Shown here: positions 9,868-20,684 of the stretch, one piece after another | Numbering within the stretch: position 1 is the stretch's first letter | How the letters are laid out: the number at the start of each line of letters is the position of its first letter | DNA from: Diploptera punctata | Lineage: Eukaryota; Arthropoda; Insecta; Blattodea; Blaberidae | NCBI GenBank assembly: GCA_030220185.1 | Contig: JASPKZ010004567.1 | Coordinates: 248,001-312,000 of the forward strand | Length of the DNA: 64,000 nt | Reading direction: 5' to 3' | Program-made: the position numbers and the translations under genes | The notes under the pieces: generated by a model | What the model saw: the letters and a program-made list of their open reading frames with translations, nothing else | Told to the model about the DNA's origin: nothing | Database searches by the model: none

Positions 9868-10390
9868 AATACATTATATAATGTAAATGGACAACTAATG
9901 CAAATTGAAGGAAATTTTGAAGAAGTGGCTAAATTCAAATATCTAGGAACAATAATTACAAATAGGAATGGTATACACAAAGCAATTAATCATATGTTCA
10001 ATTCTGGAAATACGTGATATTACGTATTACAGGAACTCTTGTTCCAACTCGTTTCAATACACGTTAAACTGAAAATATATAAAACTGTTATGCTTCCAGT
10101 TATATTATACGGATGCAAAATATGGACTTACTTTAAGAGAGGAGAAAATATTACGAGTATTTGAGAAATAAGTTCTTAGTAAAATGTTTGGACCGAAGAG
10201 AGATGGACAGACAGGCGAATGGAGAAAATTAAATAACAGTGAGCTTCATTATCTCTATAGGAAACCAGATATAATAAGAAAGGTTAGGACTTGTAGACTG
10301 CGAATGGCAGGATATGTGGCACGGATGGGGATTGAAAGAGGGGCAATGAAGCTTCTTGTGGGAAAACCAGAGGGAATAAAACAATGCTTA
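9868..10390 (+). pseudogene. RTE-like retrotransposon fragment
   Basis: The fragment begins with the block 'tacattatataatg' that precedes the EFKYLGT region in the long copy at 46654-49849. It runs through homologues of YGC-ETWT and GPKRDGQTGEW (10184 onward) to KPEG near 10375. Stops and frameshifts occur around 10017, 10130 and 10170. It is truncated at both ends, without the usual tail. Confidence 0.85.
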
Positions 10391-10975
10391 ATTGATCTAT
10401 TAAAATTGTAATTGTATATTTTATGTTTCTCCTATATAACTTATATAGACATGTACTAGATAATACATATTTTATTATTTTTATTTCCTTCATTTCGAGT
10501 GTTAGAGAGGGAACTACGATTTCCTACACGCTCAAAGCTAAATTGGTTTTCGGCCAATTTAAATGCAGTCATACATCTGCTTTGTTTACATTACAACTGG
10601 AACTTAGCTCGTAGGAAATTGCACAGTCGTTCGATAATCCATAGACAGCCTAATACTATATTCGTAAGGCACTAGGATTCTCTATGAATAAGAACATATT
10701 TGTAAAGATTAACTCTGCGATATGAAATGTCTGTTGAAGCAGACACTAACTCAATCAAGTCTTAGATTCAATCGCGCAATTAATACTTAATAATCTTGTT
10801 ATGCAGGCGCCAAAGTAAATGCACTTACAAAACCTGCCATCTCTGATCAGTCAATTGTTACAACTAGCTGTAGTTGACGTAATATTGCGTTAGCCAATGG
10901 CGAAGAGTTGCGAAATGCCCACATCACCTTTATATACATTTTCGACATCTGTATGAAAACAACTTTCACTACAAA

Positions 10976-10977
<2 letters not shown>
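10391..10977. other. No recognised feature
   Basis: AT-rich DNA. A weak inverted pair ('gatttcctacac' near 10520 and 'gtaggaaattgc' near 10612) might mark a small decayed MITE, but no target duplication is evident. ORFs here are short and resemble nothing known. Confidence 0.4.
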
Positions 10978-11068
<91 letters not shown>

Positions 11069-11069
11069 G
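10978..11069. repeat. (ATT)n microsatellite, about 30 units
   Basis: This is an uninterrupted trinucleotide array, the longest ATT run in the window. Apparent poly-Asn and poly-Ile ORFs across it are artefacts. Confidence 0.98.
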
Positions 11070-11165
11070 TCCCATCATTCACGCTGGCTTTCTGAGTCTA
11101 GTAGTACCCACCTCTTTGGACATTTCTGGACCAATTTGATTTCGTTACGCTTTTTTCCCTAGAGA

Positions 11166-11462
11166 TGTGAATGACATGTGGTCAGCATGTCGCCCCAACG
11201 ATACATCTAGTTGGGAATTAAGGTATTACTTGATTGGAGGAAAGTCGGTTAAATTTTGTCCCAGAGGCTTATTTCTTTTTTTTCAGTTTGATGTTCTTTC
11301 AGGTGAGCCTTTTTTTTTTTTCATATTCGGGACCCACGGCTTAAAGTCCCTCCCGGAGGATTTTTCCATCCTAAAAATCCATCGACTTAGGCCGGACTGA
11401 TCCCATGACCGTCGGAACTAGAGCCAATGAACCACTACCAAACCACCGCACCGTAGCCGTCA
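11166..11462 (-). mobile_element. SINE-2 copy, minus strand
   Basis: Head to tail on the minus strand, a tRNA-like head near 11462 precedes 'ggatggaaaaatc' and 'gggagggactttaag', then the conserved body. Moderately diverged, with extra T runs near 11275 and 11310. Its head faces the head of the plus-strand SINE-2 at 11512. Confidence 0.75.
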
Positions 11463-11511
11463 ACTGTTAATTATTAAAAATTCCATTTTCCTGGTGGTAG
11501 ATGTAGCTATG

Positions 11512-11756
11512 TTGGCCGCGGTGGACTGGTGGTTATGCTCCTCCCTGTAGTTCCAGGGTCGCGGGTTCAAACACGACCGCAATTCCTCCGGTAATCCCGA
11601 GTCTGAAGATTTTCTGGCTCGTAAAAGGTCCTTAACCCTGATTAGAAAGGGCCTTAAAGCAAAATTTACCGAAATCAATGTCCTAGTAATACCTTAGTTG
11701 CCTGTTAGATGTCTCATTGGGTCGGCGTGTTGACCACATGCCATCCATGACATCTA
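11512..11756 (+). mobile_element. SINE-2 copy, plus strand
   Basis: The head 'ggccgcggtggactggtggt' contains the A-box-like region and 'gcgggttcaaacacg' the B box. The body includes 'ctcgtaaaaggtccttaa' and 'gggccttaaagcaaaattta'. The Asp/Glu/Gly-like head type is inferred from the 'ggactagtggtta' core in related copies. It lacks the final part of the tail. Confidence 0.8.
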
Positions 11757-11924
11757 TGAGCAAATAAGATATTTAAATATTAACTTGCTCTAGTAACTCT
11801 TTACAAAGAAGAGACCATGGTTCAACAATGGGCTACGCCATTATTGATAGGTTGATGTACCTGTGCATAAATCTTTGCCATGTGTCCATTAAGTAGTCTT
11901 GCACGGAGACCCGAAAAGGAAAAT

Positions 11925-12125
11925 AAGTATGGGAAAATTGGAGGGAAAGCGCTCAATAGGTAGTTAGGACAAGAATGCGGTAAGAGAATAACAACTCTGA
12001 TTTGAAGGAGGTGAATTACATAGAGAATCTTTGGAAAATATTAGCTGAATGTAGGAATGTATGGAGAACTTCCGGTCGGGCGGTCTTGGGCCTCCGCATA
12101 CTTATAATTCCAATGAGTTAGTTTA
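11925..12125 (+). pseudogene. Degenerate RTE-like 3' fragment
   Basis: It aligns to the last 200 bp of the family: KPEG-KRPIG region, DLREV-like 'gatttgaaggaggtgaatt', and a 'gagttagttt' tail. Many substitutions and no open frame. It is an old copy. Confidence 0.65.
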
Positions 12126-12274
12126 AGAAAGCTAAACAGACATGTGTCGAGTCCAATCATCGGTGAGCAACACTTCAGAACATGTCTGTCATGCCTGCTC
12201 TGTGTGTGGGGGGAGGATTTCTGGATGTCTACTGAACTTGCTGGCAAAATGCCCCACTGTCATGGACATCAGAC

Positions 12275-12490
12275 CTTGTTCCAGTTCTTGTATTTCTATC
12301 TGTTATCTTTCATCATAACTCTGCTTATTCATTTTTATAGTTTTTTTTTAGATGTTTCAATATATTTGTTCGTGTTACAAGTAGAATGTTTGTTTATGTT
12401 TCACTGGTCTATGCGTGTCCATTGATTTCTATATTCATGTGTCTTGTGTAACTAACTCACTGGCGTTATTGAACATGGAGATTCATGACC
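12275..12490 (+). repeat. Repeat Y joined to an RTE 3' terminus, copy 1
   Basis: It shares with 15860-16040 (opposite strand) a stretch including 'tagaatgtttgtttat', 'ctggtctatgc' and 'tctatattcatgtgtct'. The same junction then leads into the reversed RTE tail 'gtaactaactcactggc'. The shared junction means both copies descend from one composite sequence. The nature of Y is unknown. Confidence 0.6.
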
Positions 12491-12781
12491 ACATAAGATG
12501 TCCATACTTCACTATCGTGTCATACATCTGGCTTTCCGTGAAGATAATGTAGCTAGATGTTACATATGTAGACTTAACTTTTTTTTTGATAGAACGGGCA
12601 GGGGAATTGGTTAGATTTTTTTTTATATAGGAATAATTCTTGCATTTTTGGTAAAAATGCCTATATTTTCTGTTCATACTTCTACATTGATCTATTTGTC
12701 ACTCTTTGATAAAAAAAAACGTGAGAACTTTATTCTCAAATATTCGCTAATATTTTCTTTCACATCCATATAATGTCCATA

Positions 12782-13004
12782 CATAGTAATTCTGCCCGAA
12801 GGCAGGTCCTTCACTGCAATCATAGCATTTTCATGCTATGCTTGCAGCTTCCCGTTGCTTTCCACACCGGTGAAGGATGATGATGATGATGATGATGACG
12901 ATTATGATGGCCATGTGATTTCGGGGACCGTTTGGGCTTGAAAGTTTTCCTGACATTTGTCTTACAGGTGAGGAAAAACCCCGATAAAAACCTCACCCAG
13001 AAAA
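12782..13004 (-). mobile_element. SINE-1 copy b, head-truncated
   Basis: The 3' segment with both hairpins, the (ATC)n run and the 'ttgtcttacaggtgaggaaa' body are present. The tRNA-like head is replaced by a (TA)n run at 13005-13030, consistent with 5' truncation. Confidence 0.9.
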
Positions 13005-13084
13005 CTATATATATATATATATATATATAGTTTTGAGACATGTTGAGATGAAAAGTGTACATGTAATGAATACATACGTTTCTA

Positions 13085-13310
13085 TAGTCGAATTTATGTT
13101 TAATTTCTTTCTTCGCTATTCCTAGTTGTAATTATTATTGTATTTAAATTCAGCCACTTCTTCAACATTTCTTTCATTTGTCATTAACTGAACATTTTCA
13201 TTGTATAATTTATTTCTATGTGTGATCATATATTTAGTTGTATTGATATTTACTTCCAGCCCCAGTTTCTTTTTGTTATTCACAATAATGTGTGTGTTAG
13301 CTTTTATACA
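13085..13310 (-). pseudogene. RTE-like retrotransposon internal fragment
   Basis: On the minus strand it corresponds to the segment after YADD, including 'ggggctggaagtaaat', 'aaatgaaagaaatg' and the region before EFKYLGT. It is truncated at both ends and diverged. Confidence 0.75.
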
Positions 13311-13639
13311 AATATAACTGATGTTAAAATTAATTATTTATGTAATGATCATTAATGATGTCGGCAATGAAATTCCAACACACCATTTTTCTTGACTGGT
13401 GAAGAAAACACGAATGAATCCACAATCAGGTTACTCGGTACCTGAGGTTTAAATCGAAAACACCCGAACTAGTGCGATGTTATCCTTTTGAACCAAAACT
13501 TTCTGTACTTAGTTATTGTTGTTTTATTCAAACGTGCAATTATAAATGTCATGGTTCTACATTACCAAAAGGCCTGTTGTATAATTGTGGGTTGGTAGCA
13601 TTTGTTGGCTTTTAAAGGATTAAAGTTAATTGGTTTATA
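13311..13639. other. No recognised feature
   Basis: AT-rich sequence between two retroelement fragments. No ORF, repeat match or structural signal can be supported. Confidence 0.4.
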
Positions 13640-14165
13640 ATATAAACCAACAAAATAACAGATGAAGTCCTCCATCAAGCAAATAATGCAAACAAAATAT
13701 TGGGATGTTTAAACAATACTGTTAGGAAAAATAAAATTTTAAGAATAGATACAAAAGTGAGAATATACAAATCTGTTATAAAACCAGTTCTAACATATGG
13801 TTGTGAATGCCGAACAGAAACTCAAAAAGCAAAACAAATTAATGAAACAACCGAAATGAACGTTTTAAAGATAATCGTAGGAAAATCGCTGAGAGAGAAA
13901 ATTCGCAGCTCTGTTATTAGAGAAGAATGTGAAATTGAACCTATAAACCTCTGGATAAATGATATAAGACTAAATTGGAATGATCACATAGATAGAATGG
14001 AGAACAGTAGATTAGTGAAGAAAGTACGTAAATGGACACCTCAGTAGAAAATGTCTTTAGGAAGACCACAACTACGATGGAAGGACGTCACCATACCCCG
14101 GAGCTGAAGTGAATGAACAAGCAACAAACTGCCAGCTTTCATGCGTAGAAGAAGAAGACGAAAAA
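13640..14165 (+). pseudogene. Non-LTR RT C-terminal fragment with GAA-type tail
   Basis: An open stretch (13700-14047) reads NKILGCLNN, KVRIYKSVIKPVLTYGCE and WNDHIDRM, the conserved region after the RT core. It ends in a GRPQLRWKD-type motif interrupted by a TAG at 14045-14047. The sequence closes with 'gaagaagaagacg', a GAA-type 3' tail like those at 61291-61312 and 63541-63560. The RT catalytic core is missing. Confidence 0.78.
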
Positions 14166-14423
14166 GAAAGGTTTATAATATAATTAATTGTGTGGATCAC
14201 ATAATTGATATTGAAGAGTGAGTTAAATAGTGCAGGTAATTAGGTTATTGATGTTTATGAATAAGATAAATGGTGTTGGTAAATCAGGTGGTTATGTATA
14301 AGATCCAGATATCGATGCTGATGGAGTTAAAAATTATACATTGCGTAAAAAATAACATAAAATATCAATTTATAAGGCGTCTTGTACAAAAATATAAGTC
14401 AATAACGTCGAATTATCCTCAGA

Positions 14424-14425
<2 letters not shown>

Positions 14426-14472
<47 letters not shown>
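14426..14472. repeat. (TA)n microsatellite
   Basis: About 23 TA units, uninterrupted. Confidence 0.97.
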
Positions 14473-14474
<2 letters not shown>

Positions 14475-14756
14475 CCAGTTACCCTTATCGTTAAGTCGTG
14501 ACAATCCAAGCTATACCCATATAAGTTAATGCGTTACTGGCTTTTATTCAAGTAATGGCGAAGTCCAAATTCTAGCTTACATAAGTTTTATTCTTTATCT
14601 ACTCTCTTTTCTTAGAGGTATCCTTATCTAATCACGACCCGTCTGGTTAAATTTCTTAACAATTTTAACTCAGATTTTTCCTTCAACAAAACGTTTTAAC
14701 ATGTATTGAATTTTATCTACTATTATTATAATTACACTACAGGTCCTTGGCGTACC

Positions 14757-15043
14757 AACAGGTTCTGGCCTTAAACGCACATGTGTTAATTATAGAGGTG
14801 GATAATCATAACATATGTATAGGGATGACACGTGGTCAGCATTTAGAATCCTCCAGCCGTTATAACTGGTTTACTCAACCTGAAAGTGCTACTTATTTTA
14901 GCTACCCAAATTCTTTACGATACTGGATGGGCACAGGTCCAATACTTGCTAAATTGCATGCGAATATTTCACGGTAACTCAACCAAGCACCAGTCCTATA
15001 GCTTGCACATGGCATGATGTCTTAAACCGCTCGGCTACGGCAC
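14757..15043 (-). mobile_element. SINE-3 copy
   Basis: The head at the right end reads, on the minus strand, 'gtgccgtagccgagcggttt'. This is the D-arm pattern of class II (Leu/Ser-type) tRNAs. The body shares 'gccgttataactggttta' and 'cacatgtgtta' blocks with the copy at 40688-40985. Diverged; the B box is weak. Confidence 0.65.
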
Positions 15044-15261
15044 GGAACATTCTCATCAACATTTATTTTTCTATTTTCAGTTCATTTTCATTTACTCTTA
15101 AAACATCTTAGCAATTAACTGTGTGCTAATTTTTTTTGTCATGTTTCCTGATGTTTGCAGATTAAATTTCAGTTATATGAAATGGAGAATATTATTAAAC
15201 TAGCCTCTGCTAATAAAATTCCTATCCAGTTTCTTGACGACTGAACAAAACTAGTAAAATA

Positions 15262-15345
15262 TCTCAGATCGATTACCATATGAATTTGAATCCGGGATCT
15301 CTGGAACACGGGTCTCACCCGTTATCCCCTGAAACAACTCTCTCG
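15262..15345 (-). repeat. tRNA-like SINE head fragment, family H
   Basis: The minus strand has 'gatcccggattcaaattc' (B-box-like) and an upstream 'gagagttgtttcagggg'. A similar arrangement is seen at 27525-27592. It may derive from a class II tRNA. No body is recognised. Confidence 0.3.
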
Positions 15346-15488
15346 TTAAATATTAAGCTACATTTGTATCTATTTATATTTACTAATTTGTTAATTTATT
15401 CTCATTTTACTTGTTCATATTTTTATTTTCTATTCATTTTATTATTAGTGTATTGTTGGTTCCGTGGTGCAAGCGTTTAGACGGTAGT

Positions 15489-15876
15489 TCATCTAGTTAT
15501 ATTATATGGATGTGGAAGATGGTATCCTATTTTAAGAAAATATTACGAATATTGAGAATAAAGTTCTCAGGACTTTTTTGATCAAAGAGTGACAAACAAA
15601 TAGGTCAACGTAGAAGAATACATAATATCGAGCTACATGATCTTTATAGAAAACCAGATATATGACACAATGTGAAATGATAGAGGGGCATGCAAAAACC
15701 AGAGAGAAAGCGCCCAGTTAGATGGATCCAGAATGAGGTAGAATAATAATATTAACCTTGATTTGAGGGAGATGAATTATACAGGGGGCGATTGGAAAAC
15801 ATAAGCTTGGGATAGTGAAGTATGGAGAGCTTATGTCCGCGCGGTCATGTTCGATAGTGCCAGTGAGTTAGTTACA
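15489..15876 (+). pseudogene. Degenerate RTE-like 3' fragment
   Basis: It begins at the 'gttatattatatggatg' (YGCE) region and continues through homologues of EQTGE, KPDI and RMRW-N to the 'gcttatgtccgcgcgg' terminus and 'gagttagttac' tail. Many small deletions destroy the frame. Confidence 0.75.
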
Positions 15877-16040
15877 TAAGACATATGAATATAGACAACA
15901 ATCGACATGCATAGACCAGTAGAATATAAACAAACATTCTAGATGTGATCTGAAGAAATCTAGTCTATTAAAACGTCTCAAAGTAAAAAAATTAAAGAAA
16001 CTATAAAAATGAGTAATTTGAGTTTTGATAAAAGGTAACC
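15877..16040 (-). repeat. Repeat Y, copy 2
   Basis: Reverse-strand match to 12275-12440, again attached to the RTE tail. The paired junction is the main evidence that RTE tail and Y travel together. Confidence 0.55.
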
Positions 16041-16200
16041 GAGCTAGTCTTCTCCCGTTTTTCCCTGTCACAAATTTCATTCCACCATTTCTCCATACTC
16101 GTTTCACCCATTTTATTTCGTTCATCTGCCCCCGTGATGATGCCTCAGGCATGATCGGCCGGCACCCTTCTTATTCACAGACCTCCATGTAAGGGGTTCA
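16041..16200 (-). repeat. Dispersed repeat E, copy 1
   Basis: It shares with 16275-16530 the words 'tttcattccaccatttctcc'/'taattccataatttcttc', 'catactcgttt' and 'attttatttcgt', in the same order. It is probably a SINE-like family on the minus strand, but Pol III boxes are not clear. Confidence 0.45.
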
Positions 16201-16274
16201 TCTCATCCTTCGACCCGACCCTGAATTGGTTACACGAGTTGATGATATCTTATTTTATTAGTGCATTATTATAA

Positions 16275-16530
16275 TATTTATTACGAGGCTGCATGGCGCA
16301 ACTGGCCTTCCATCCCTATTCGTTTCTTAGCCACTCCTTGTGGAGTTCTTGGTGAACGAATCGGAGTCAGACAAGGATTTCCTCGGGTTTCTATTTATTT
16401 CCCCTGCCAAAAACTTAATTCCATAATTTCTTCATACTCATTCATCCATTTAATTTCGTCTGCCCTTATGATGGTGAGGCATGGTTGCTCATCCTGAATC
16501 CTCGTTTAACAGAGACCTTTAATGCTAGGC
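16275..16530 (-). repeat. Dispersed repeat E, copy 2
   Basis: Same family as the preceding entry. The right part adds 'gcatggcgcaactggcc' near 16290. The type of repeat is unresolved. Confidence 0.4.
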
Positions 16531-16626
16531 AGGTTGAGAAAATCGGTTATAACGGCTGGGGACTTGACACGCTAACAACATGTTATCCTTATACTGGTTC
16601 GAACTCCATATATATATATATATATA

Positions 16627-17924
16627 CGAGGGCGGATCGGAAAGTAACGCACAATAATTTTTTTCTGCCTTGGTATTGCAGCTAGAATGTTGAAATTTCA
16701 CAGAGATATAGTTTGAAGTTTTCACTACAGATGGTATTTTTTTCTCAGGTGCACCTCTTGCGAGAGAAGCTTGAACTATGCAACAAAGATGGCGCGCATG
16801 CTACAGTCGTCCACCTGTGAGGAACAGAGAAGTGTTGTTCGATTTTTGTGGGCCAAAGGGCATAAACCCAGTGAAATTCACAGGGACATGCGTGGCGTGT
16901 ATGGGGATGATTGTATGGACCGTAGCAATGTCTCCAGGTGGTGCACATTCTTCCAAGAGGGACGCGTGAACCTTAGTGATTCGCCACGCTCCGGCCGGCC
17001 GACAACAGCAGCAATCCCGCAGAATTTCAGAGGCATTGAGGCGGCAATTCTGAACGACCGGCGTGTGCAACTGCGAGCCTTATCGCAGAAGTTCAACATT
17101 TCCTATGGTGCGGTGTACGATATTGTTCATCAAAATTTGAAATTCCGTAAAGTTAGTGCTCGCTGGGTGCCTAAGAACCTGACAGACGACCACAAGGGCC
17201 AGTGAATGATGGCAAGCTTGGACCACAAGGACATGACTTTCTGGAAGGAATCGTCACAGGTGATGAGTCGTGGGCGTACCACTACACGCCCGAAACAAAG
17301 CAGGCATCAATGGAGTGGAAACATGCTGGTTCCCCAGTAAAGAAAAAATTCAAAGTGACTCAATCTGCCAGGAAAGTGCTTGTGACAGTGTTCTGGGATA
17401 TGCATGGTGTTTTATTGGTGGACTTTGCTGAACACGGGACCACTGTGAATGCTGCGGCCTACATTAAAACTTTGGTGAAGTTGCGTCGTGCCATTCGTGA
17501 CAAACGTCACAACATTAACGTTAAACTTCTTCATGACAATGCTCGCCCCCATGTTGCTGCTGTCGTTCGTCAGAAAATCGCCGAATTTGGTTGGGAGGTG
17601 TTCCAGCATCCACCATACAGTCCGGATCTTGCACCATCGGACTTTCATCTGTTTGGTCCATGAAGAAATTTCTGGCCGGCAAACGCTTTGAGACAGATGT
17701 GGAGTGAAATCAGCAGTGCGCAGATGGCTACACTCCAACCAAACGGACTTCTACGAACAGGGCATATTGAAACTGGTAACACGATGGGAAAAATGTGTTG
17801 AGAAAGTTGGTGACTATGTCGAAAAGTAGGTAAAAGATGTAAGTTCATTTGTGATTGTTTTCCTTTTTTTTTACTATTAAACTTTTAAAAAAAATATTGT
17901 GCGTTACTTTCCGATCCGCCCTCG
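16627..17924 (+). mobile_element. mariner element with perfect 30-bp TIRs in a (TA)n target
   Basis: The terminal inverted repeats (16627-16656 and 17895-17924) begin 'cgagggcggatcggaaagta' and are identical over 30 bp. TA flanks both sides, inside a (TA)n tract that continues left (16608-16626) and right (17925-17947). The 1298-bp length is typical for mariner. The TIRs are intact, so the copy could still be moved in trans by a matching transposase, although its own gene is broken. Confidence 0.96.
16789..17829 (+). pseudogene. mariner transposase pseudogene (DD34D)
   Basis: The frame opens at ATG 16789-16791 (MARMLQSSTCEE) with a helix-turn-helix N-terminal half. The catalytic aspartates are visible in TGDESW (17262), HDNARPH (17535) and SPDLAPSD (17640). 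The 34-residue spacing between the last two is the mariner signature. The end is GDYVEK followed by TAG at 17827-17829. Damage: TGA at 17203-17205, a deletion just downstream that shifts the frame before HDFLEG, one-base losses near 17661 and 17704. Best match is to mariner copies common in insects. All three catalytic residues survive. Confidence 0.95.
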
Positions 17925-17947
17925 TATATATATATATATATATATAT

Positions 17948-18316
17948 GGTTAACACGTGAATGTGAGATCAGCAGCCTGTTGGTAGGCCAAGGCTTTTCC
18001 AAGTCTGTCGCGCCATTGAGTTGGAGTTTTTTTTACTGATAGGGGATTCATCTCATGCCTCGACGTAAAATTACATCGGGCACGAGAGGAGAGGGTTAAT
18101 TTTACTGTTAGGTCTATATCACAGAGCAACAAAAAATAAACTTTCTTCTCAGAAAGAAATGTATGTGATTCTGATAGTATTTTTTCTCCTGAATTCAAAT
18201 ATGATATGGATTTTTCTCCATCACGCAAGGTTTCCGAGAGACAGGTATTTATAATTTCAAACACTTTAATATCTTCTACATTCGTAACTACACAATATTC
18301 GAACATTCGGACTCAC
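17948..18316. other. No recognised feature
   Basis: A short segment near 18020-18075 resembles part of repeat E ('ggggattcatctcatgc'). The 118-codon minus-strand ORF at 17950-18306 has no recognisable domain and low-complexity composition, so I do not call it a gene. Confidence 0.35.
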
Positions 18317-18469
18317 CTAGAAAGTAAGAAATGACGATTTTCTGCTATATTTCGCCGGTGGAGCATCCCTGTTGATGGTCCAACAATAATCGGCCAGCAT
18401 ATTAGGATTCCATTTGCCTTGATATCTCTTTTCCATAGCTGAAATCTCCTAATGAAAGTGTTCCCCGTT
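18317..18469 (-). pseudogene. C-terminal fragment of an arthropod repeat-borne protein
   Basis: The minus strand reads MEKRYQGKWNPNMLADYCW and then TINRDAP before a TAG stop at 18317-18319. I recognise this as a C-terminal motif that recurs in uncharacterised arthropod proteins likely spread by transposons. The family name and activity are not known to me. An in-frame TAG upstream of the quoted methionine interrupts a further GEHFH segment. Confidence 0.45.
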
Positions 18470-19197
18470 TTATTTTACAATGGACAAATGGACGAAACAA
18501 ACGTTTATTAAAAAATAATTATTTAAATCCATTAATTGAAATGGAAATAAACAACTGTGGGTCATGGAGAAATTCCGAATACATATTTCAAAACACGATA
18601 AAAAAAACTGCATTAAGTATAACTATTGGCACTCATGAGGCAAAAATCATGTTGACCAGTGTATTTATTATTTTATCAACTTATTTATGTGCTCATTTTT
18701 TAAAAGTTGATGAAATTTAAAACATCTTTGTATCACTAAACATATCTTTATAATTCATAAACAATGAAATAGTATACTGTATTTTTGTCAGTTGCATAGA
18801 TCATATATTTTGTTTGGCGTAATTATGGAATGTCTGGCAGCAGACAAATGAATGGAGTAGCTTCATTGTCATGTTTTGCATACAAATGCGCATGCGTCAA
18901 CTCCATTATTGCGATGCTATATACGGAGACTTGCATTCCTAATGTTATGGCGGCCTAAATTTGTAGAGACTTGTGCATTTTTACGTATATTCTGCTGGAA
19001 TGTTTCCAACTGCGTGTCCATGCGCTGAGTGATGCACGAATTAAATATAGATTTGTGTTTAATTATGCGTATTCCCATCTTGTTCCAAATTGCTTTAAAA
19101 TGTGTGCAGTTCTGCGGCGTGTCAGCGTAGAAGAAGGCATAGGCAGTCGATTTTCAGAAAAAAATGTTTATTTTAATTGCCAGTGAGGACGTTTAAA
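18470..19197. other. No recognised feature
   Basis: AT-rich DNA with a small GC-richer patch at 18890-18960 containing 'ttatggcggcc' and 'gcgcatgcg'. No exon structure can be supported. Confidence 0.35.
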
Positions 19198-20174
19198 TAT
19201 AATATATAAAAATGAATGTTTGTTTGTTTGTTTGTTCATACTTTATGCACGGCCATACCGTTGATCCGATTGTGATGGGTTTTTTTGCAAAATGTTCTGG
19301 AGATTTCCGGAATGAACATAGGCTATAAGAGAGTTGAGATACTCAACTCCTACACCCTTAAAACACCCTTTGTAGTGAAAAACGTGAAAAAGTCCCTTTT
19401 TTTACACTTAAATAGCTTACGCTGCCTAAACCATAACAAATACACAAAATTAATGTACACAGAATTGAATGTCTCACAAAACTCTACAAAAAAGTCCACG
19501 GCAGCATATGTTTATCTTTTACAGATAACACACAATAGTCATTTTTGTCTTTCATTGATGCCAAGGAGATCGGGATAAGTAGATTCCTGGGCAAGCATGT
19601 GCTGCCATACCATTCATCCGATTGTCATGGGTTTTTTTGCAAAATGTTCAGGATTTTTCCGAGAAGGTTCAAGGTTATAAGAGAGTTTTAATGCTCAAGC
19701 CCTTCAACCTTAAAATTATTCATAGTGATAAAACGTTAAAAAATGTCGCTTTTTGTAAGCTTGAATGGCTTACGCTGCCTAAACCATGACAAATACACAA
19801 AATTATTGTACACAGAATTGAATATCTCAAGAACCTCTACAGAAAAGTCCGCGACAGCATATGTTTATCTTTTAAGGGTAACTCACAATAACTATTTTAG
19901 TCTTTCATTGATGCCAAGTAGATCGGGATAAGTGGATTCCCGGGCAAGCATAGCAGCGCTCGTCGGGTATTCTTTTATGGATTTTGTCTTTCAGATCATT
20001 TATGCCAAGTACATCGGGATGCGTAGATTCCGGGGCAACGCCGGGTAATCAGCACGGGGTATCTAAAAATAATAACGATATACATTTATATTAATGTTTC
20101 CTTTTACTTATTCAACTAAATGCAAAAACACATCATTTATTTAGGTGTAGCAAAGCACGCCGGGTATTAGCTAG
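19198..20174 (+). mobile_element. Helitron-like element, copy B
   Basis: The 5' end 'taatatataaaaatgaatg' (with TC changed to TA) is followed by the conserved leader 'tttatgcacggccatacc' and tandem units around 'agatcgggataagt'. The 3' end is 'cacgccgggtattagctag' followed by T. The terminal CTAG is intact. No coding for Rep/helicase. A TAA array starts immediately after the 3' end. Confidence 0.85.

Positions 20175-20222
<48 letters not shown>
20175..20222. repeat. (TAA)n microsatellite
   Basis: Sixteen units directly abut the 3' CTAG end of the Helitron, so the element may have inserted at the edge of the array. Confidence 0.95.
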
Positions 20223-20223
<1 letters not shown>

Positions 20224-20684
20224 GTCGTAGATTGCAGTGGGCAGGACATGTGACACGCAAACTTGCCGCTTAAACATAAGCTCTCTTTACATTTCTGTCC
20301 TGAGCTTTTTTTTTTTTTTTTTTCAAAATTCGCTGTATAATTAGTTTCCCTCAAATCGTAATTAGTGTTATTCTCCTACTTCATTATCTTACCTCTGGTT
20401 TGCATACAAAATATTTCCGTGTTTTTTTTCATTTCCCGTTCCAGATGCTCTAATTCACTAAATCTACGTGATTTAACTGTTATTACATTTATTTTGCCAT
20501 AAAGACAATGGACCTCACTTGTTTTAACATTCCATGGTATTAGAAACATGTCGCTAAGCCTAAAACCTTTGTCATGGATCTGCTGAAGTACCCCCTACAC
20601 GAACGTTTTATCTTCGCAGAATAATACTCAAGTATCAATACTAATAAAATTCATATCAAATTCCGTTGAGGTAAATAGTCATGA
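20223..20684. other. Mostly unassigned; possible minor RTE trace
   Basis: 'agtcgtagattgcagtgggc' at 20222-20243 resembles the KSRRLRWAG region of the RTE family. 20335-20500 resembles a diverged minus-strand tail. No clear open frame. Confidence 0.4.

Noticed and set aside
10890..11162. ORFs of 60-84 codons reading poly-Asn or poly-Ile
   Set aside because: They run through the (ATT)n microsatellite; length comes only from the repeat lacking stops.
16801..17099. Minus-strand ORFs of 67-108 codons across the mariner
   Set aside because: They are antisense to the conserved transposase frame with its catalytic motifs.
17950..18306. 118-codon minus-strand ORF as a gene
   Set aside because: No domain, partial overlap with dispersed-repeat E-like sequence, and no flanking splice or promoter signals.
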